A DNA stretch of 57,349 bases from Acinetobacter harbinensis (GTDB lineage: Bacteria > Pseudomonadota > Gammaproteobacteria > Pseudomonadales > Moraxellaceae): the NCBI RefSeq assembly GCF_000816495.1, contig NZ_JXBK01000001.1, positions 648,835-706,183 of the forward strand, given 5' to 3'. Each line of letters starts with the position of its first letter. Within the stretch, counting starts at the first letter, position 1. The position numbers and the translations under genes were made by a program. This document shows positions 39,788 to 50,500 of the stretch, piece by piece. Below the pieces are notes generated by a model. The model was not told the origin of the DNA, made no database searches, and saw nothing but the letters and a program-made list of their open reading frames with translations.

Positions 39788-40867
39788 TTAAAAGTCCTGT
39801 AACAAGGGTGCAAAATTCTGTTTTTCCACCAGCTCTAAAAACTCATCCCCTAAACGTTGGCTTTCGGCTACAGATTGATTCCACATCTGTATGCGCTGTT
39901 TTTGATCCAAACCTTTTAAGGTGAAGTCCTTACGATCGGGCAAACGCCCTAGCGGTAAGGAGTGTAAATATTCTGCTGAAGGCGAGATCAGTAAAGTACG
40001 CGCCTGATTTTCCGGATTGGCTTTGCGCTTTTTAAACATTTTATCGAACCAGCCCGGTGTAATGCGGTCAGTAAAATGCGGATACAGCACAATTCCTTGG
40101 CTTTGAAATGGCAGATCAATATGATAATCAATCAGTCCGCCATCGCGATAACTGCCTTGCGGTGCATCTGGAATATCTCGAATGGCCGCCATCACGCCGG
40201 GAATGGAAGCCGATGCCATCAGCCAAGGCGTGACGTTTTCGCGGTTTAAGGTCTGATAATGGGTGACAAAATCATCGTCAACTTGAAATTGCTGACCGGA
40301 TGCCGGTTGACTAATCACGCGCTGCATAAACAATCGATTGTGCTTACGCCCCAGTGCATTGCTGCCGATAATGCCGGCCACGGAAGCCAATAATGGCAAA
40401 GCCTGATCACTTTGAAAAATATGCTGGGCTTTAATGGAAATTACCGCCAGATGGTAATTGGGGTGCTCAATTAATTGTTGTTGCTGACCTTGAATCAGCT
40501 CGATCAACATATTCTGACAAATATCACCGACTTGTTGGCGTGACATTTTTTTATGAAAATATAACTGGGTATACAAATCGGACAGGCGTTCGGTCCCTTC
40601 TTTGGCGCCCCACGCCAAAATGCTGGCAAAACGCCAACTGCCAATGGAAGAGCCAATGAGCGTTCTACGCTGCGGGGCTTGGGCAAAAAAATCACCAAAA
40701 ATGGCTTGGTCCAGCCCTTGAATGCCAATTCCTTTGGGGCCACCTGCGGCACCGGGAACAATATCAACAGCGCTGGCCTGTAGACCTTCTTTTTCAATCA
40801 ATTGCCGTGCAAGCGTACCCGCACGTAAGTTTAATGCAGGCGCACGTTTTTGCAGAATTTGTGTCAT
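39788..40867 (-). CDS. Patatin-like phospholipase family protein
   Basis: The 359-residue protein shows the patatin hydrolase signature. A Gly-rich oxyanion-hole segment GAAGGPKG (39-46) is followed by a nucleophile elbow GSSIG with S74 (72-76), and the catalytic-dyad aspartate is in DGG at 242-244. No signal peptide is evident, so a cytoplasmic lipid acyl hydrolase is likely; the substrate is unknown. The start ATG at 40867 lacks a strong ribosome binding site. The gene is alone, downstream of the ubiB terminator and upstream of hisIE. Confidence 0.8.
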   Translation of the reverse strand: MTQILQKRAPALNLRAGTLARQLIEKEGLQASAVDIVPGAAGGPKGIGIQGLDQAIFGDFFAQAPQRRTLIGSSIGSWRFASILAWGAKEGTERLSDLYTQLYFHKKMSRQQVGDICQNMLIELIQGQQQQLIEHPNYHLAVISIKAQHIFQSDQALPLLASVAGIIGSNALGRKHNRLFMQRVISQPASGQQFQVDDDFVTHYQTLNRENVTPWLMASASIPGVMAAIRDIPDAPQGSYRDGGLIDYHIDLPFQSQGIVLYPHFTDRITPGWFDKMFKKRKANPENQARTLLISPSAEYLHSLPLGRLPDRKDFTLKGLDQKQRIQMWNQSVAESQRLGDEFLELVEKQNFAPLLQDF

Positions 40868-40966
40868 CAGCTATCATTAAATAGACATATGTAGTCTAAT
40901 TCTAGTCGCTTCAACTTGAGTCACAATGGCCAGATGAGCCAGTTGTTGACTGTGCAGTCATAGCAT

Positions 40967-41000
40967 AAAAAACCGCCTGCGCTCGATCAGCTCAGACGGT
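40967..41000 (-). terminator. Terminator downstream of ubiB
   Basis: On the minus strand ACCGTCTGAGCT pairs with a partner ending GCAGGCGGT (one G-U pair and one mismatch), and a T-run follows. It lies about 24 bases past the ubiB stop and ends the ubiE-ubiJ-ubiB transcript. Confidence 0.7.
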
Positions 41001-41023
41001 GATTTTGAGGATTAAACCTGATT

Positions 41024-42652
41024 TTATTTGGCCACACGCCAAATAGCCAACACACTGGCCAAGGCAATCAGCAGGGCAGAAATATACCACGGCGCAATAA
41101 TTGCAATCGATAACACAATGGCCATTAAACTGCCAAACATCCAACTGCGTTTTTGCTGATGTTCCATCTGCAAACGCATGCTTTGTAATTCGTGTAATTG
41201 TTTAGAGTGCCAAGCCGATTGGTTTTTTAAGCCATTTAAACTGTCGATCATCAGGCTGGGTAAATCTTGCGCACCCAGCAGTAAATCGGGCAATTGTTGA
41301 CTCAGCTCTTTGATGTTTTTGACTGGATTGACGTTGGCCTTAATCCAATCGGTCAGAATCGGTTTGGCCAGTTTCCAAATATCCAGCTCAGGATAAAGAT
41401 CGGTGCCGAGGCCTTCTACATGCACCAAAGTTTTGAGTAGCAACATTAACTGCGGAGGAATTTCTAAATGGAAACGTCGTGCAATATCCATCACTTGAAT
41501 GAGAATGCCGGCAAAATCCAATTCATGCATCGGTTTTGACACCATCGGCCCAACCGTACGACGCATTTCGCGCGCCAAAGCATCTTGATCGGTGCCCGGC
41601 GGAATCCAGCCGGCTTGATGCACCACCAAAATCAATTGCATGAAATTGCTGTTCATCACTGCCAAGAGCATACGTGCCACGGTCATTTGATCGTGTTTAG
41701 ACAGCTCGCCCATAATCGCGCAGTCCAAGGCAATAAAGCGTGGATTACTCGGATTGAGCGTTTCAACAAAGACATTACCGGGATGCATATCGGCATGGAA
41801 GAAATTATCCCGAAACACTTGGGTGAAAAAGATGGTTAAGCCTTTTTCTGCCAAATCTGCACGATTCATGCCCATCCGGTCAAAGGTGGCAATATCGGAA
41901 ATAGGCACACCAACAATACGTTCAGCGACCATCACCTCTTTGCTGTCCATATACACTTCGGGCACATACATCATGCTAGAGCCAGTGAAGTTATGACGCA
42001 TACGACGGGTGTTATCGGCCTCTAACGTTAAATCCAATTCATTGAGAATAATTTGACGATAGTTCTGAATAATCTCAGATAAATGCAGTGCACGTGCCGC
42101 TTCTAAGCGTTTTTCTAAAGCCGCCCCAAGCCAAGCCAGTATTTCAAAATCTTGCAAAATTTGCTGACGAATATTCGGGCGCGTGACTTTGACCACCACT
42201 TCACGGCCATCATGCAGTGCTGCGGTATGCACTTGGGCGATAGAGGCTGCAGCCAAAGGTTGTTCATCAAAACGGGCAAATAAAGTATTAACATCGGCTT
42301 TTAACGACTGCTGAATACGCATTTTTGCCACTGCATTATCAAACGGCTTAACGCGGTCTTGCAATAAAACCAATTGCTCTAAAAGTTCCGGTGCGATCAA
42401 GTCACGGCGGGTAGAGAGTAATTGTCCCAACTTAATGGCCAGCGGCCCCATTTCCTCTACGGCATTTTTCAGCTTTAGTGGATTTTTACGCTCACGACTG
42501 GACCATGCCGCAGGATGTAGACGAATCAGGCTTAAGACATGACGCGCTTTTTCCGGTAATTCTTCCGCAGGAAACAACGTGTCGAGTCTATAGTGCGCGG
42601 CGATGCGCCAAAGTTCGAGTAAACGTGAAACGTGCGGAATCATATGGCTCAT
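41024..42652 (-). CDS. ubiB: Ubiquinone biosynthesis accessory protein kinase-like UbiB
   Basis: UbiB is an ABC1/ADCK-type atypical kinase-like ATPase that supports ubiquinone synthesis at the membrane. The 542-residue protein has the KLGQLLSTR (KxGQ) motif, AAASIAQVHTA in place of a normal glycine loop, and HADMHPGNVFV for the catalytic loop. LDCAIMGEL stands at the metal-binding position. Two hydrophobic helices close the C-terminus (about residues 505-540). It begins a few bases after ubiJ and is last of ubiE-ubiJ-ubiB. Confidence 0.95.
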   Translation of the reverse strand: MSHMIPHVSRLLELWRIAAHYRLDTLFPAEELPEKARHVLSLIRLHPAAWSSRERKNPLKLKNAVEEMGPLAIKLGQLLSTRRDLIAPELLEQLVLLQDRVKPFDNAVAKMRIQQSLKADVNTLFARFDEQPLAAASIAQVHTAALHDGREVVVKVTRPNIRQQILQDFEILAWLGAALEKRLEAARALHLSEIIQNYRQIILNELDLTLEADNTRRMRHNFTGSSMMYVPEVYMDSKEVMVAERIVGVPISDIATFDRMGMNRADLAEKGLTIFFTQVFRDNFFHADMHPGNVFVETLNPSNPRFIALDCAIMGELSKHDQMTVARMLLAVMNSNFMQLILVVHQAGWIPPGTDQDALAREMRRTVGPMVSKPMHELDFAGILIQVMDIARRFHLEIPPQLMLLLKTLVHVEGLGTDLYPELDIWKLAKPILTDWIKANVNPVKNIKELSQQLPDLLLGAQDLPSLMIDSLNGLKNQSAWHSKQLHELQSMRLQMEHQQKRSWMFGSLMAIVLSIAIIAPWYISALLIALASVLAIWRVAK

Positions 42653-42655
42653 TAC

Positions 42656-43339
42656 CTAGTCTTGAGGGGATGCAGAAACGGGAAAAAGAGTATCGATTTG
42701 GGTGCTGAGTTGCTGAATTTTGGCTTCAGCACGATCGAGGTTTTGATTGAAAATACGGGTATCTTGATTTAAATCGTCCATCTGCCAACGTGCAGCAAAG
42801 GCGCCGGTGTCTTCTTTTAAGGCATCTTCAGCAAAGAACAATGCACTGTGTAGTGAGCGTTTTAAATACTCAGGTGCACGTTGAATCTTGCCCAGTTCAT
42901 GGGCCAAACTGGCGCCAATCCACGGGCTTAAATGTGCAGCTACATCGGGTTCAGCGTGTTGCATAATGCGCTGAATTTCTTGCAACAGACGGTAATCGCC
43001 TTGCAATGGAATATTACCCACTTCATCACTGAGCAACAGTTTGCACAGCGCCACCACATTTTCAACATGCAGTGTAGCAGTGGCTTCAAAAACCTGTTGC
43101 TTCTGATCAAAAGGACGTTGTTCGAAGATGGATTTTTGATCACTTTGGCCGGTGACGGTGGGCTCTAAGCGAACTTTATGCGCATCAAAAAACACGTCGA
43201 CTGAGAGCTGCGGTGAGTTGAGCACCACACGTAACATTTTACCGTGCAATTGATTGAGTTGAATGCGCGTAATGGCATCTAAATCAATCACATGATGAAT
43301 CAAGCGTTCCGCCGCACCCAGTGCGAGTATTGACCACAT
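42656..43339 (-). CDS. ubiJ: Ubiquinone biosynthesis accessory factor UbiJ
   Basis: UbiJ is a lipid-binding SCP2-domain protein that with UbiK holds hydrophobic ubiquinone intermediates in the cytoplasmic Ubi complex. The 227-residue protein has the SCP2-like fold (about residues 20-130) and a coiled C-terminal region with DLNQDTRIFNQNLDRAEAKI. Identification leans on its place between ubiE and ubiB, which is conserved. The gap to ubiE is 11 bases, and to ubiB three. Confidence 0.87.
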   Translation of the reverse strand: MWSILALGAAERLIHHVIDLDAITRIQLNQLHGKMLRVVLNSPQLSVDVFFDAHKVRLEPTVTGQSDQKSIFEQRPFDQKQQVFEATATLHVENVVALCKLLLSDEVGNIPLQGDYRLLQEIQRIMQHAEPDVAAHLSPWIGASLAHELGKIQRAPEYLKRSLHSALFFAEDALKEDTGAFAARWQMDDLNQDTRIFNQNLDRAEAKIQQLSTQIDTLFPVSASPQD

Positions 43340-43350
43340 AGGATAAACCT

Positions 43351-44301
43351 TTAAAGTTTAAAGCCGCGGTGAACTGCCACAATACCACCGGTTAAGTTGT
43401 GATAATCACAGTTTTGGAAGCCGGCATTTTCCATCATGCCTTTTAAGGTGCGCTGATCAGGATGCATGCGGATAGATTCAGCCAAATATTTATAGCTTTC
43501 TGAATCGTTGGCAATAATTTTACCCATCACCGGTAAGGCGGTAAAGGAGTAAAAGTCATACAGTTTAGAGAACGGCTCAAACACTGGTTTAGAGAATTCA
43601 AGAATCAGTAAACGACCGCCTGGCTTAAGTACGCGGTACATCGCAGCCAATGCCGCATCTTTATCAGTCACGTTGCGTAGACCAAAACTGATGGTCAATA
43701 GATCAAAACTGTTGTCTGCAAACGGTTCTAATGTTTCAGCATTGGCCAAGACAAAATCGACATTGCTACAGCCGGCATCAATTAAACGATCACGACCGAC
43801 ATTCAGCATGGATTCGTTAATATCGGACAAAACCACATGACCCGTTGGGCCAACTTCGCGGCTAAAGACTTTGGCTAAATCGCCGGTACCGCCAGCGATA
43901 TCCAACACATGCTGACCACGGCGTACACCCGACATATTAATGGCAAAACGTTTCCATAAACGATGAATACCAAAGGACATTAAGTCATTCATAATGTCGT
44001 ATTTGCTGGCTACAGAATGGAATACTTCAGCCACTTTTTGGGCTTTATCATCACTGCTTACGGTTTGATAACCAAAGTGCGTGGTTGCACCGACGTTACC
44101 GGTATTTGCACCGCGCGGTAAATTATATTTGGGTACTGAACCTGTGGCGTTTGGAGCAGCATCCGTCAGCGTTTGTTGTAACGTCTGTTGCTGACCTTGT
44201 GCAGTGCCTTGCGGAAGTGGTTCAGTTAAGAAAGGACTCACTTTGTCTGTATTTTGTGCCGACTCAGCGGTTGCGGTAGGCGTTTGATTTTCGTTAGACA
44301 T
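43351..44301 (-). CDS. ubiE: Bifunctional ubiquinone/menaquinone methyltransferase UbiE
   Basis: UbiE is the SAM-dependent C-methyltransferase of ubiquinone (and menaquinone) synthesis. The SAM-binding motif I is [35 protein letters not shown] and [12 protein letters not shown] are typical. At 316 residues it is about 60-70 longer than E. coli UbiE because of an N-terminal Gln/Thr/Pro-rich, low-complexity extension. The ATG at 44301 has an AGGAG site eight bases upstream, which supports this long form. It heads the ubiE-ubiJ-ubiB operon. Confidence 0.95.
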   Translation of the reverse strand: MSNENQTPTATAESAQNTDKVSPFLTEPLPQGTAQGQQQTLQQTLTDAAPNATGSVPKYNLPRGANTGNVGATTHFGYQTVSSDDKAQKVAEVFHSVASKYDIMNDLMSFGIHRLWKRFAINMSGVRRGQHVLDIAGGTGDLAKVFSREVGPTGHVVLSDINESMLNVGRDRLIDAGCSNVDFVLANAETLEPFADNSFDLLTISFGLRNVTDKDAALAAMYRVLKPGGRLLILEFSKPVFEPFSKLYDFYSFTALPVMGKIIANDSESYKYLAESIRMHPDQRTLKGMMENAGFQNCDYHNLTGGIVAVHRGFKL

Positions 44302-44448
44302 AGAGTCACTCCTAACATAAAAATAGGGTTAATGTTGAACTGCACGCATGATGACAGATTCTCAGACCTTGTGCAGCAATCCGCGCGTAATTGTTATGAA
44401 TAATATACAGAAATCACTTTAATACTTTTATTTAATCTGAGCTTGATT

Positions 44449-45162
44449 TTAGGCGGTCAGCTCAAAAGGTTGTGGATGATCTGAATGCACTGCAGCGATA
44501 ATTTGACGTTCAACCGCAGTAAAATCTTTCACAAATTTCTCTGCCGACTTTAACGGTTTCATGGCCAAAAAGCCATCTTGGATAAAATCATACATCACCT
44601 GAAAGTGATATTTATGCGCTGTGCCTTTACACATTTTAAATGCGGTGTAGACCATAAATGAGCGCAGGTATTTATCAAGACTCAGGCCCAGCTCATCGAG
44701 TAAATTAAGCTGGGTTAAGCGTTGCTCGGCTTGATTAAGCTGTTGATAGGTCAAGCGCATCATCTCATCGGTCAATGGTATTTGGTGGGGATAGTCTTTG
44801 AGCAGTTGCATGGCCACTTGTTCATCCAGTTGTACTGCTAAAATTGCCAGAGATATACCGGCGGTACCGGTTTTAATGGCATTGTCTGGAATCAACTTCT
44901 CCGCTTTATGCACATATTTCATTAAGCGTGCAATTTGCGCCGCCAACGCGTCAAAATCTGGGCCGCCATAAATACGGTTTAGAAAATATTCAGCCATTAA
45001 ATGGTTTTGTGGTTGACTAAACTGCGCTGCATGGGTGTGTTGCATGCGCTGTTTTTGCCACGCTTGTACCTGCTGTAGGCGCTGCAAAATCTGTGGATTT
45101 TGATGATAATGAAACTGCTTATACACGGCCAATAAGTCATCCAATGCAGCCAATTTCGACAT
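44449..45162 (-). CDS. Uncharacterised protein, resembles the FFLEELY-motif family
   Basis: The 237-residue protein is soluble and helical, with no signal peptide or membrane segment. It contains AEYFLNRIYGGPDF, which resembles a motif of a family of unknown function annotated as FFLEELY-motif proteins. This match is from memory. No catalytic signature is visible. It lies upstream of ubiE but is separated by about 150 bases, and is divergent from the polyphosphate gene, so it is probably transcribed alone. The C-terminal region is rich in Phe, His and Lys. Confidence 0.7.
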   Translation of the reverse strand: MSKLAALDDLLAVYKQFHYHQNPQILQRLQQVQAWQKQRMQHTHAAQFSQPQNHLMAEYFLNRIYGGPDFDALAAQIARLMKYVHKAEKLIPDNAIKTGTAGISLAILAVQLDEQVAMQLLKDYPHQIPLTDEMMRLTYQQLNQAEQRLTQLNLLDELGLSLDKYLRSFMVYTAFKMCKGTAHKYHFQVMYDFIQDGFLAMKPLKSAEKFVKDFTAVERQIIAAVHSDHPQPFELTA

Positions 45163-45365
45163 TTTAAATCTCGATTATTATTTAGATAGCTAAATCTTAG
45201 AGCCAGATCAGAAAACTGGCTATGACAATATGTAAGTAAAGTGCTTAAAAAGAAGTCAATCTGATAAAAAAGAGAGGTTACACAACATAAAAAGCACGAT
45301 TGAGGGTTTACAGTTGTTTTATGCTTCAATCCATACTCAAGACAATAAAAAAAGGCGGTGCGCGC

Positions 45366-46787
45366 ATGTCTCAAGATAAAACAACCAGTTTGCTGGTCGA
45401 TGAAGAACAACTTTCCCTCGATTTGATCGAAGCACAATATTTTCTCAAAAATACTCGGGATCAAAATAATGCCAAAAGTGTGGTGATTTTAGTCAATGGG
45501 ATTGAATTGGCCGGTAAAGGCGAAGCGGTCAAACAGCTGCGTGAATGGGTTGATCCACGTTATCTACAGGTCAAAGCCGACCCACCGATGCTGTTGAGTG
45601 AACAGCAACCTTTTTGGCAACCTTATGCCCCCTTTATTCCGGCAGAGGGGCAGATTATGGTGATGTTTGGCAGTTGGTACAGTGATTTATTGGTGACCGC
45701 GTTGGGCACTGAATATCCCTTAACCAAGGATCAATTTGATCGCTATATCCAAAGTATGCGGGCCTTTGAGCAAGATTTAAAAAACAACCATGTCGAGATC
45801 ATTAAAATTTGGTTTGATTTGTCTTGGAAATCATTGCAAAAACGCTTAAAACAGATGGATCCGCGTGAGGCACATTGGCATACCGTACATGGCCTTAACT
45901 GGGGCAATAAAAAGCAATATAAACATTTGCAAAAGTTGCGGCAGCGCTTTACCAAGGACTGGATTGTGATTGATTGTGAAGATGAGCAATTGCGTAATCA
46001 GGCCTTTGCACACACCATTTTGGCTGCTTTAAAACATTGTCCCGTGCATGCCAGCCAAAGCCAGATCAAATGGAAACAAGCGCCGGTGCCTAAAGTTTTA
46101 TTGCATCCGGAACTTGAGCCTGCCAGCACAGAAGACTATAAAAAAACCCTGAAAAAACTGTCGTTAAAAGTTACGGAGGCCTTGCGTGCCGAGCGCCGCA
46201 GAGTGATTGTGGTGTTTGAAGGAATGGATGCGGCGGGTAAGGGCGGTGCAATCAAGCGTATTGTGCAATGTCTTGACCCACGGGAATATGAAATACACAC
46301 CATTGCTGCGCCTGAAAAATATGAATTACGTCATCCATATTTATGGCGTTTTTGGAACAAATTACACAGCAATAATGAAGAAATCACTATTTTTGATCGT
46401 TCGTGGTATGGACGCGTTTTGGTTGAACGGGTTGAAGGTTTTGCCAGTGCGGTGGAGTGGCAACGTGCCTATGAGGAAATTAATCGTTTTGAAGCAGATT
46501 TAATTCAAAGTGAAACGGTGGTGATTAAATTGTGGTTGGCGATCAGTAAAGACGAACAAGCGGCGCGTTTTAAAGCACGTGAAGAAACACCACACAAACG
46601 TTTTAAAATTACGGCTGATGATTGGCGTAATCGTGAAAAGTGGGATCAATATTTAGACGCTGCCGCAGACATGTTAAAAAGAACCAGTAGCGCTGCTGCA
46701 CCGTGGCATGTGATTGCCAATAATGACAAACACAGTGCACGCTTAGCGGTATTAGAAAGCCTCTTAAAACAGCTGAGCGCAAATTAG
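45366..46787 (+). CDS. pap: Polyphosphate:AMP phosphotransferase (two-domain PPK2, class II)
   Basis: The enzyme transfers phosphate from polyphosphate to AMP, making ADP. The 473-residue protein has two tandem PPK2 domains. The first has a P-loop NGIELAGKGEA (44-54) and a degenerate FGSWYSD segment (101-107). The second has EGMDAAGKGGA (285-295) and the intact FDRSWYGRVLVER motif (343-355). By analogy with two-domain PPK2 enzymes the C-terminal half should be the active one. An earlier frame start at 45300 exists, but the ATG at 45366 follows AAGGCGG and is used here. Similar enzymes are known from Acinetobacter. Confidence 0.93.
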   Translation: MSQDKTTSLLVDEEQLSLDLIEAQYFLKNTRDQNNAKSVVILVNGIELAGKGEAVKQLREWVDPRYLQVKADPPMLLSEQQPFWQPYAPFIPAEGQIMVMFGSWYSDLLVTALGTEYPLTKDQFDRYIQSMRAFEQDLKNNHVEIIKIWFDLSWKSLQKRLKQMDPREAHWHTVHGLNWGNKKQYKHLQKLRQRFTKDWIVIDCEDEQLRNQAFAHTILAALKHCPVHASQSQIKWKQAPVPKVLLHPELEPASTEDYKKTLKKLSLKVTEALRAERRRVIVVFEGMDAAGKGGAIKRIVQCLDPREYEIHTIAAPEKYELRHPYLWRFWNKLHSNNEEITIFDRSWYGRVLVERVEGFASAVEWQRAYEEINRFEADLIQSETVVIKLWLAISKDEQAARFKAREETPHKRFKITADDWRNREKWDQYLDAAADMLKRTSSAAAPWHVIANNDKHSARLAVLESLLKQLSAN

Positions 46788-46834
46788 CGCTCGGCAGTCA
46801 CACTGTCTTACAGCAAGTTCATAGCTTAACCGTA

Positions 46835-47344
46835 TTAATTGACGATCTTGGCTTGCTGTTTCTGCTGAATGCTTTTGGCGAGTTTATACGATTCTTCAAC
46901 ATGCGCCTCAGCCACTTTTTTCATGACAATATAGCCTAAACTTGCAGCCACAATTTGTCCGCCCAAGGGAATGAATTTTACCACTTGTTTGGTAATCACT
47001 TTGGCGGCGACATTGTTTAGTGAGGCTTTCATGGCTGTACGCGCCACCACCAAACCTGAAAATTCAAAACCACGTTTACGCAGTTCTCGCCATTGTACCT
47101 GTTTGGTTTTGGTATCATAGACACTGATTTGTTCTGGGGCTAAACCAAAACGCGCATTCACTTCTGGCAGCAGTTGTGACAGAATTCCGATATCGATGAC
47201 AACATCAAGAAATGGCACAGGCACCACTGCCGCACCCGCAGACACGTAAGCCCGTTTTTTGACCAAGGCTAAGCATTCAACGCGAATACGTTCTAAATTT
47301 AATGTGGGATCTATAGCGTCTGGAAGTTTATCTATTTTCATCAT
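46835..47344 (-). CDS. Uncharacterised protein with two hydrophobic segments
   Basis: The 169-residue protein has two hydrophobic stretches (about residues 34-58, VSAGAAVVPVPFLDVVIDIG, and about 125-142), separated by a charged middle. The pattern of a Pro/Asp-containing first helix (PVPFLDVV) resembles DUF697-like segments found next to GTPase domains, but the match is loose. It may sit in the inner membrane. The start may be the first or second ATG. It is transcribed towards pap and divergently from recC, with no partner that would reveal its role. Confidence 0.65.
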   Translation of the reverse strand: MMKIDKLPDAIDPTLNLERIRVECLALVKKRAYVSAGAAVVPVPFLDVVIDIGILSQLLPEVNARFGLAPEQISVYDTKTKQVQWRELRKRGFEFSGLVVARTAMKASLNNVAAKVITKQVVKFIPLGGQIVAASLGYIVMKKVAEAHVEESYKLAKSIQQKQQAKIVN

Positions 47345-47523
47345 GTAAATACCTTAAACTTGCTGTTGTTTCTTGTATTAAATCATCTTTAAGATGCGAA
47401 TTTCAAAGCATTTTTAAATTGAACCCAGTGCTAAAAGTGCCATAGACAGCCACAGATGTATAGTAAATAATCTTTATGATTTTGTAGGTATTTCATTTTA
47501 AAAAAGAGCGGAGTAGGCAATTT

Positions 47524-50500
47524 ATGGCAATTCATGTGATTCAAAGTCAGCGTATTGATGTTTTGGTACATGCCATGCTGACCAGCGTGAATAAGCCTGC
47601 CACCCAGCCTTTTCAAGTGCTGCAAACGCAACATTTTATTGTGCCATCACCAGCCATTGAAGCATGGCTGACCCAGCAATTGGCAGAACAAAAAGGCATC
47701 AGTGCCAATAGTCAGTTTCATCATCGGATTCGTGGTTTTCAATGGTCGGCCTATCAATGGGTTTTGACGGAACATAAAGAGCAAGTGCGTAAAGCCAATA
47801 TTCCGCGTTTGATTATTAAATGGCGCGTGTTTCAAAGCCTCAAAAGTTTTATTCAGGCTGAGCACAATCCATTAAACTCAAAGCATGCCTTATATTCACT
47901 GGTACAGCGTATTTATGACAGTGCTGATCGGCTCGATCAAGGCATCGAAAAACAGCTGAAAAAACAAGGGATGTTGTATTGGGTAGCCGAACAAGTGTCA
48001 CGCTTGTTTAGTCACTATATGGAATACCGTGGGCATTGCCAAAAAAATTGTCCACCTTTGCAGTGTGGTTGTCCGACCAATTGGTTACAGGCATGGGGAC
48101 AAGATAAAGCATTGCCGATTGAGCACATGTTTTTTAACAGCAATACCGACATTTCAGAATTTACGTTAAACCAAGCCTATGAGCTTGAGGCGTGGCAGCG
48201 TTGGCTGTGGCAAGCGGTGTTTCATCAAGACTTTGAACAAATGCAAAGCATTGATGCGCTGTTTTGGCAGACCTTAGATGATGAGCATACGCGCGCCGCC
48301 GCGCTAAAACGCTTGCCTTCGCAAGTGGTGGTGTTTACCTTGTTGGATTTGCCGCCGACGCAGTTAGCATTTCTGCACCGCTTGGGACAATATCTTGATA
48401 TTTATATTTTGCACTACAATCCATCACAAGAATATTGGGCCGACAGTGTCGATCCTAACTGGAAGGCGCGTTATGACGTGCGTATCAAAGAGCGCTTTAT
48501 CGCGCAGTATGAGCAAAAGCATAACCATCCCGCCGCTGATGCCGATATTAAAAAGTTCTTTGATGAATTTACCTTAAATTTTAATGCCGAACAGCGCGAG
48601 TCCAGACATCCATTATTAACCCGTTTTGGCAAGCAAGCGCGCGATCATTTTTCTTTGCTGTCAAATTTATCTTCCGGTGAAGATGGCGTCTGGGCCGATG
48701 TGTTTATTGATGAATATCAAGATAATTTATTGGCTAAAGTGCAATCCGATGTGCTGTATTTGGTTGAACCCGAAGCGCAGCAATATGAGTTAGATGAACA
48801 GGATGATTCGATTCAGATTCATGTCTGTCATTCCAGTTTGCGCCAGCTAGAAGTGTTAAAAGAACAACTGATTCAATGGTTGGCCCAAGGCAGCCTTGAT
48901 GCACCGCGTAAACCCAGTGATATTTTAGTGCTTAGTCCAAGTTTAACCGAGCTTGAACCGTTAATTCGCAGTGTCTTTGCCCCACCACCAAGTGAGCGAG
49001 ATTTAATTCAGCAAAAAGCCGGCAGTCAGCATCAGTTGTCCAAAGACAGTGTCTATTTGCCGATTAAAATTGCCGGTGTCACCCAGTTAGATGCACTGCA
49101 TGCATGGCGTGCAGTTTTAGGACCGATTGAACTGATACAAGGACGCTTTACGCTAGAGGACTTTGCCGATTGGCTAAGTTTGGCTGCCACGCAGCAGCGT
49201 TATGCTTTAGCGCTGAATGCCGTGGAGCGCATCACTGAATTGCTCATGGATGCCGGATTTAAGCGCGGATTGGATGCGGCACATTTACAGCGCAGTTTAG
49301 CCGTCGGTGATGACGACTATCGTTTTAGTTTTAAGTTCGCATTGGATCGTTTGGCTTTGGGTATCGCCATTCCTGAACATGCACTGTTCCAAGGTACGCT
49401 CAGTTACGCCAAAGTCATGCCCAGTGATTTTGAATTAATCGCCAAATTGATTGAGATTTATCACAGTTTTGATGCGCGCCGTGATTGGATGATTGCACAT
49501 GAGCAGGGTCCGTCGTTGCCGGTTGAACATTGGCTGCACCATCTGATGCACGACATCGCTGAGTTTGAAGCAGCTGGGGTGGAATCCTTAGGCTTGGTGT
49601 ATAAAATCATCAAAAAACAAGAGCGTATGCTGACCTTGGCCAGTTTTTATGATGAGCATGACCATCACGCCTTGCGCAGTTTAAGCTTGCCGCTACCGTA
49701 TTTATTGGCAGAAATTAACACCACCTTAGAATCGCAGTTAGAGCAGGCCGAACCGACCGGCCAGATCACCTTTAGCCAGATTGGTCAGATTCGTCCTGTG
49801 CCGTATAAATTGATTGTGATGCTCGGTTTAGACAGCGGTAAATTTCCCAATCGCACTGCACATCTGCCATTTGATTTAATGGATCTGCTGAAACCCCAAT
49901 TGGGCGATCGTTCTCGTTTAGAAGATGATCAAGGCGCATTTTTAGACAATTTGCTTTTGGCACAAGACAATCTGTGGCTGTTTTACAATGGTTTTGATAT
50001 CAATGATGGTGAGGTGCGCGATCCCTCCAGCGTGCTGCAAGACTTAATTCAGCATTTGGCCTTTATTGTGAAGCCGAAACAGCCAGCCGCGCAAAGTCAG
50101 GTCATGCTGAATCTAAACGGCATTGATGTGCCTGAGCAGTTGCAGTCCTTGTATCAGGTGCATCCGTTGTTGCCGTTTGATCCGGTTGGTTTTGAAACCG
50201 CTAAACCCAAGCGTTACCAAGACCAATGGTTTGCGGTGGCAGAGCAACTGCGCCATGCTCGTGGTAAACGCAGCACGTGGGTTAACACGCCGTATCAACA
50301 GCTTCAGCAAGATTTACAGGTTTTAGACAGCCATCAATGGATTCAAGATGTAACGTTTCCAGCGCGTTTATATTTAAAAAGCTTAGGCGTAGAAAACTTG
50401 CGACCAGAAAATATTCTAGAGCTGCAAGAGCCATTGCTATTGGATGGTTTAGGGCGTTATGCGGTACGTGAGTTTTTACAAAAGCAGCCCGAGTCTATTC

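Noticed and set aside
44997..45464. A 155-codon minus-strand frame across the gene at 44449-45162 and the start of pap
   Set aside because: It overlaps two supported genes in other frames and has no ribosome binding site or conserved region.
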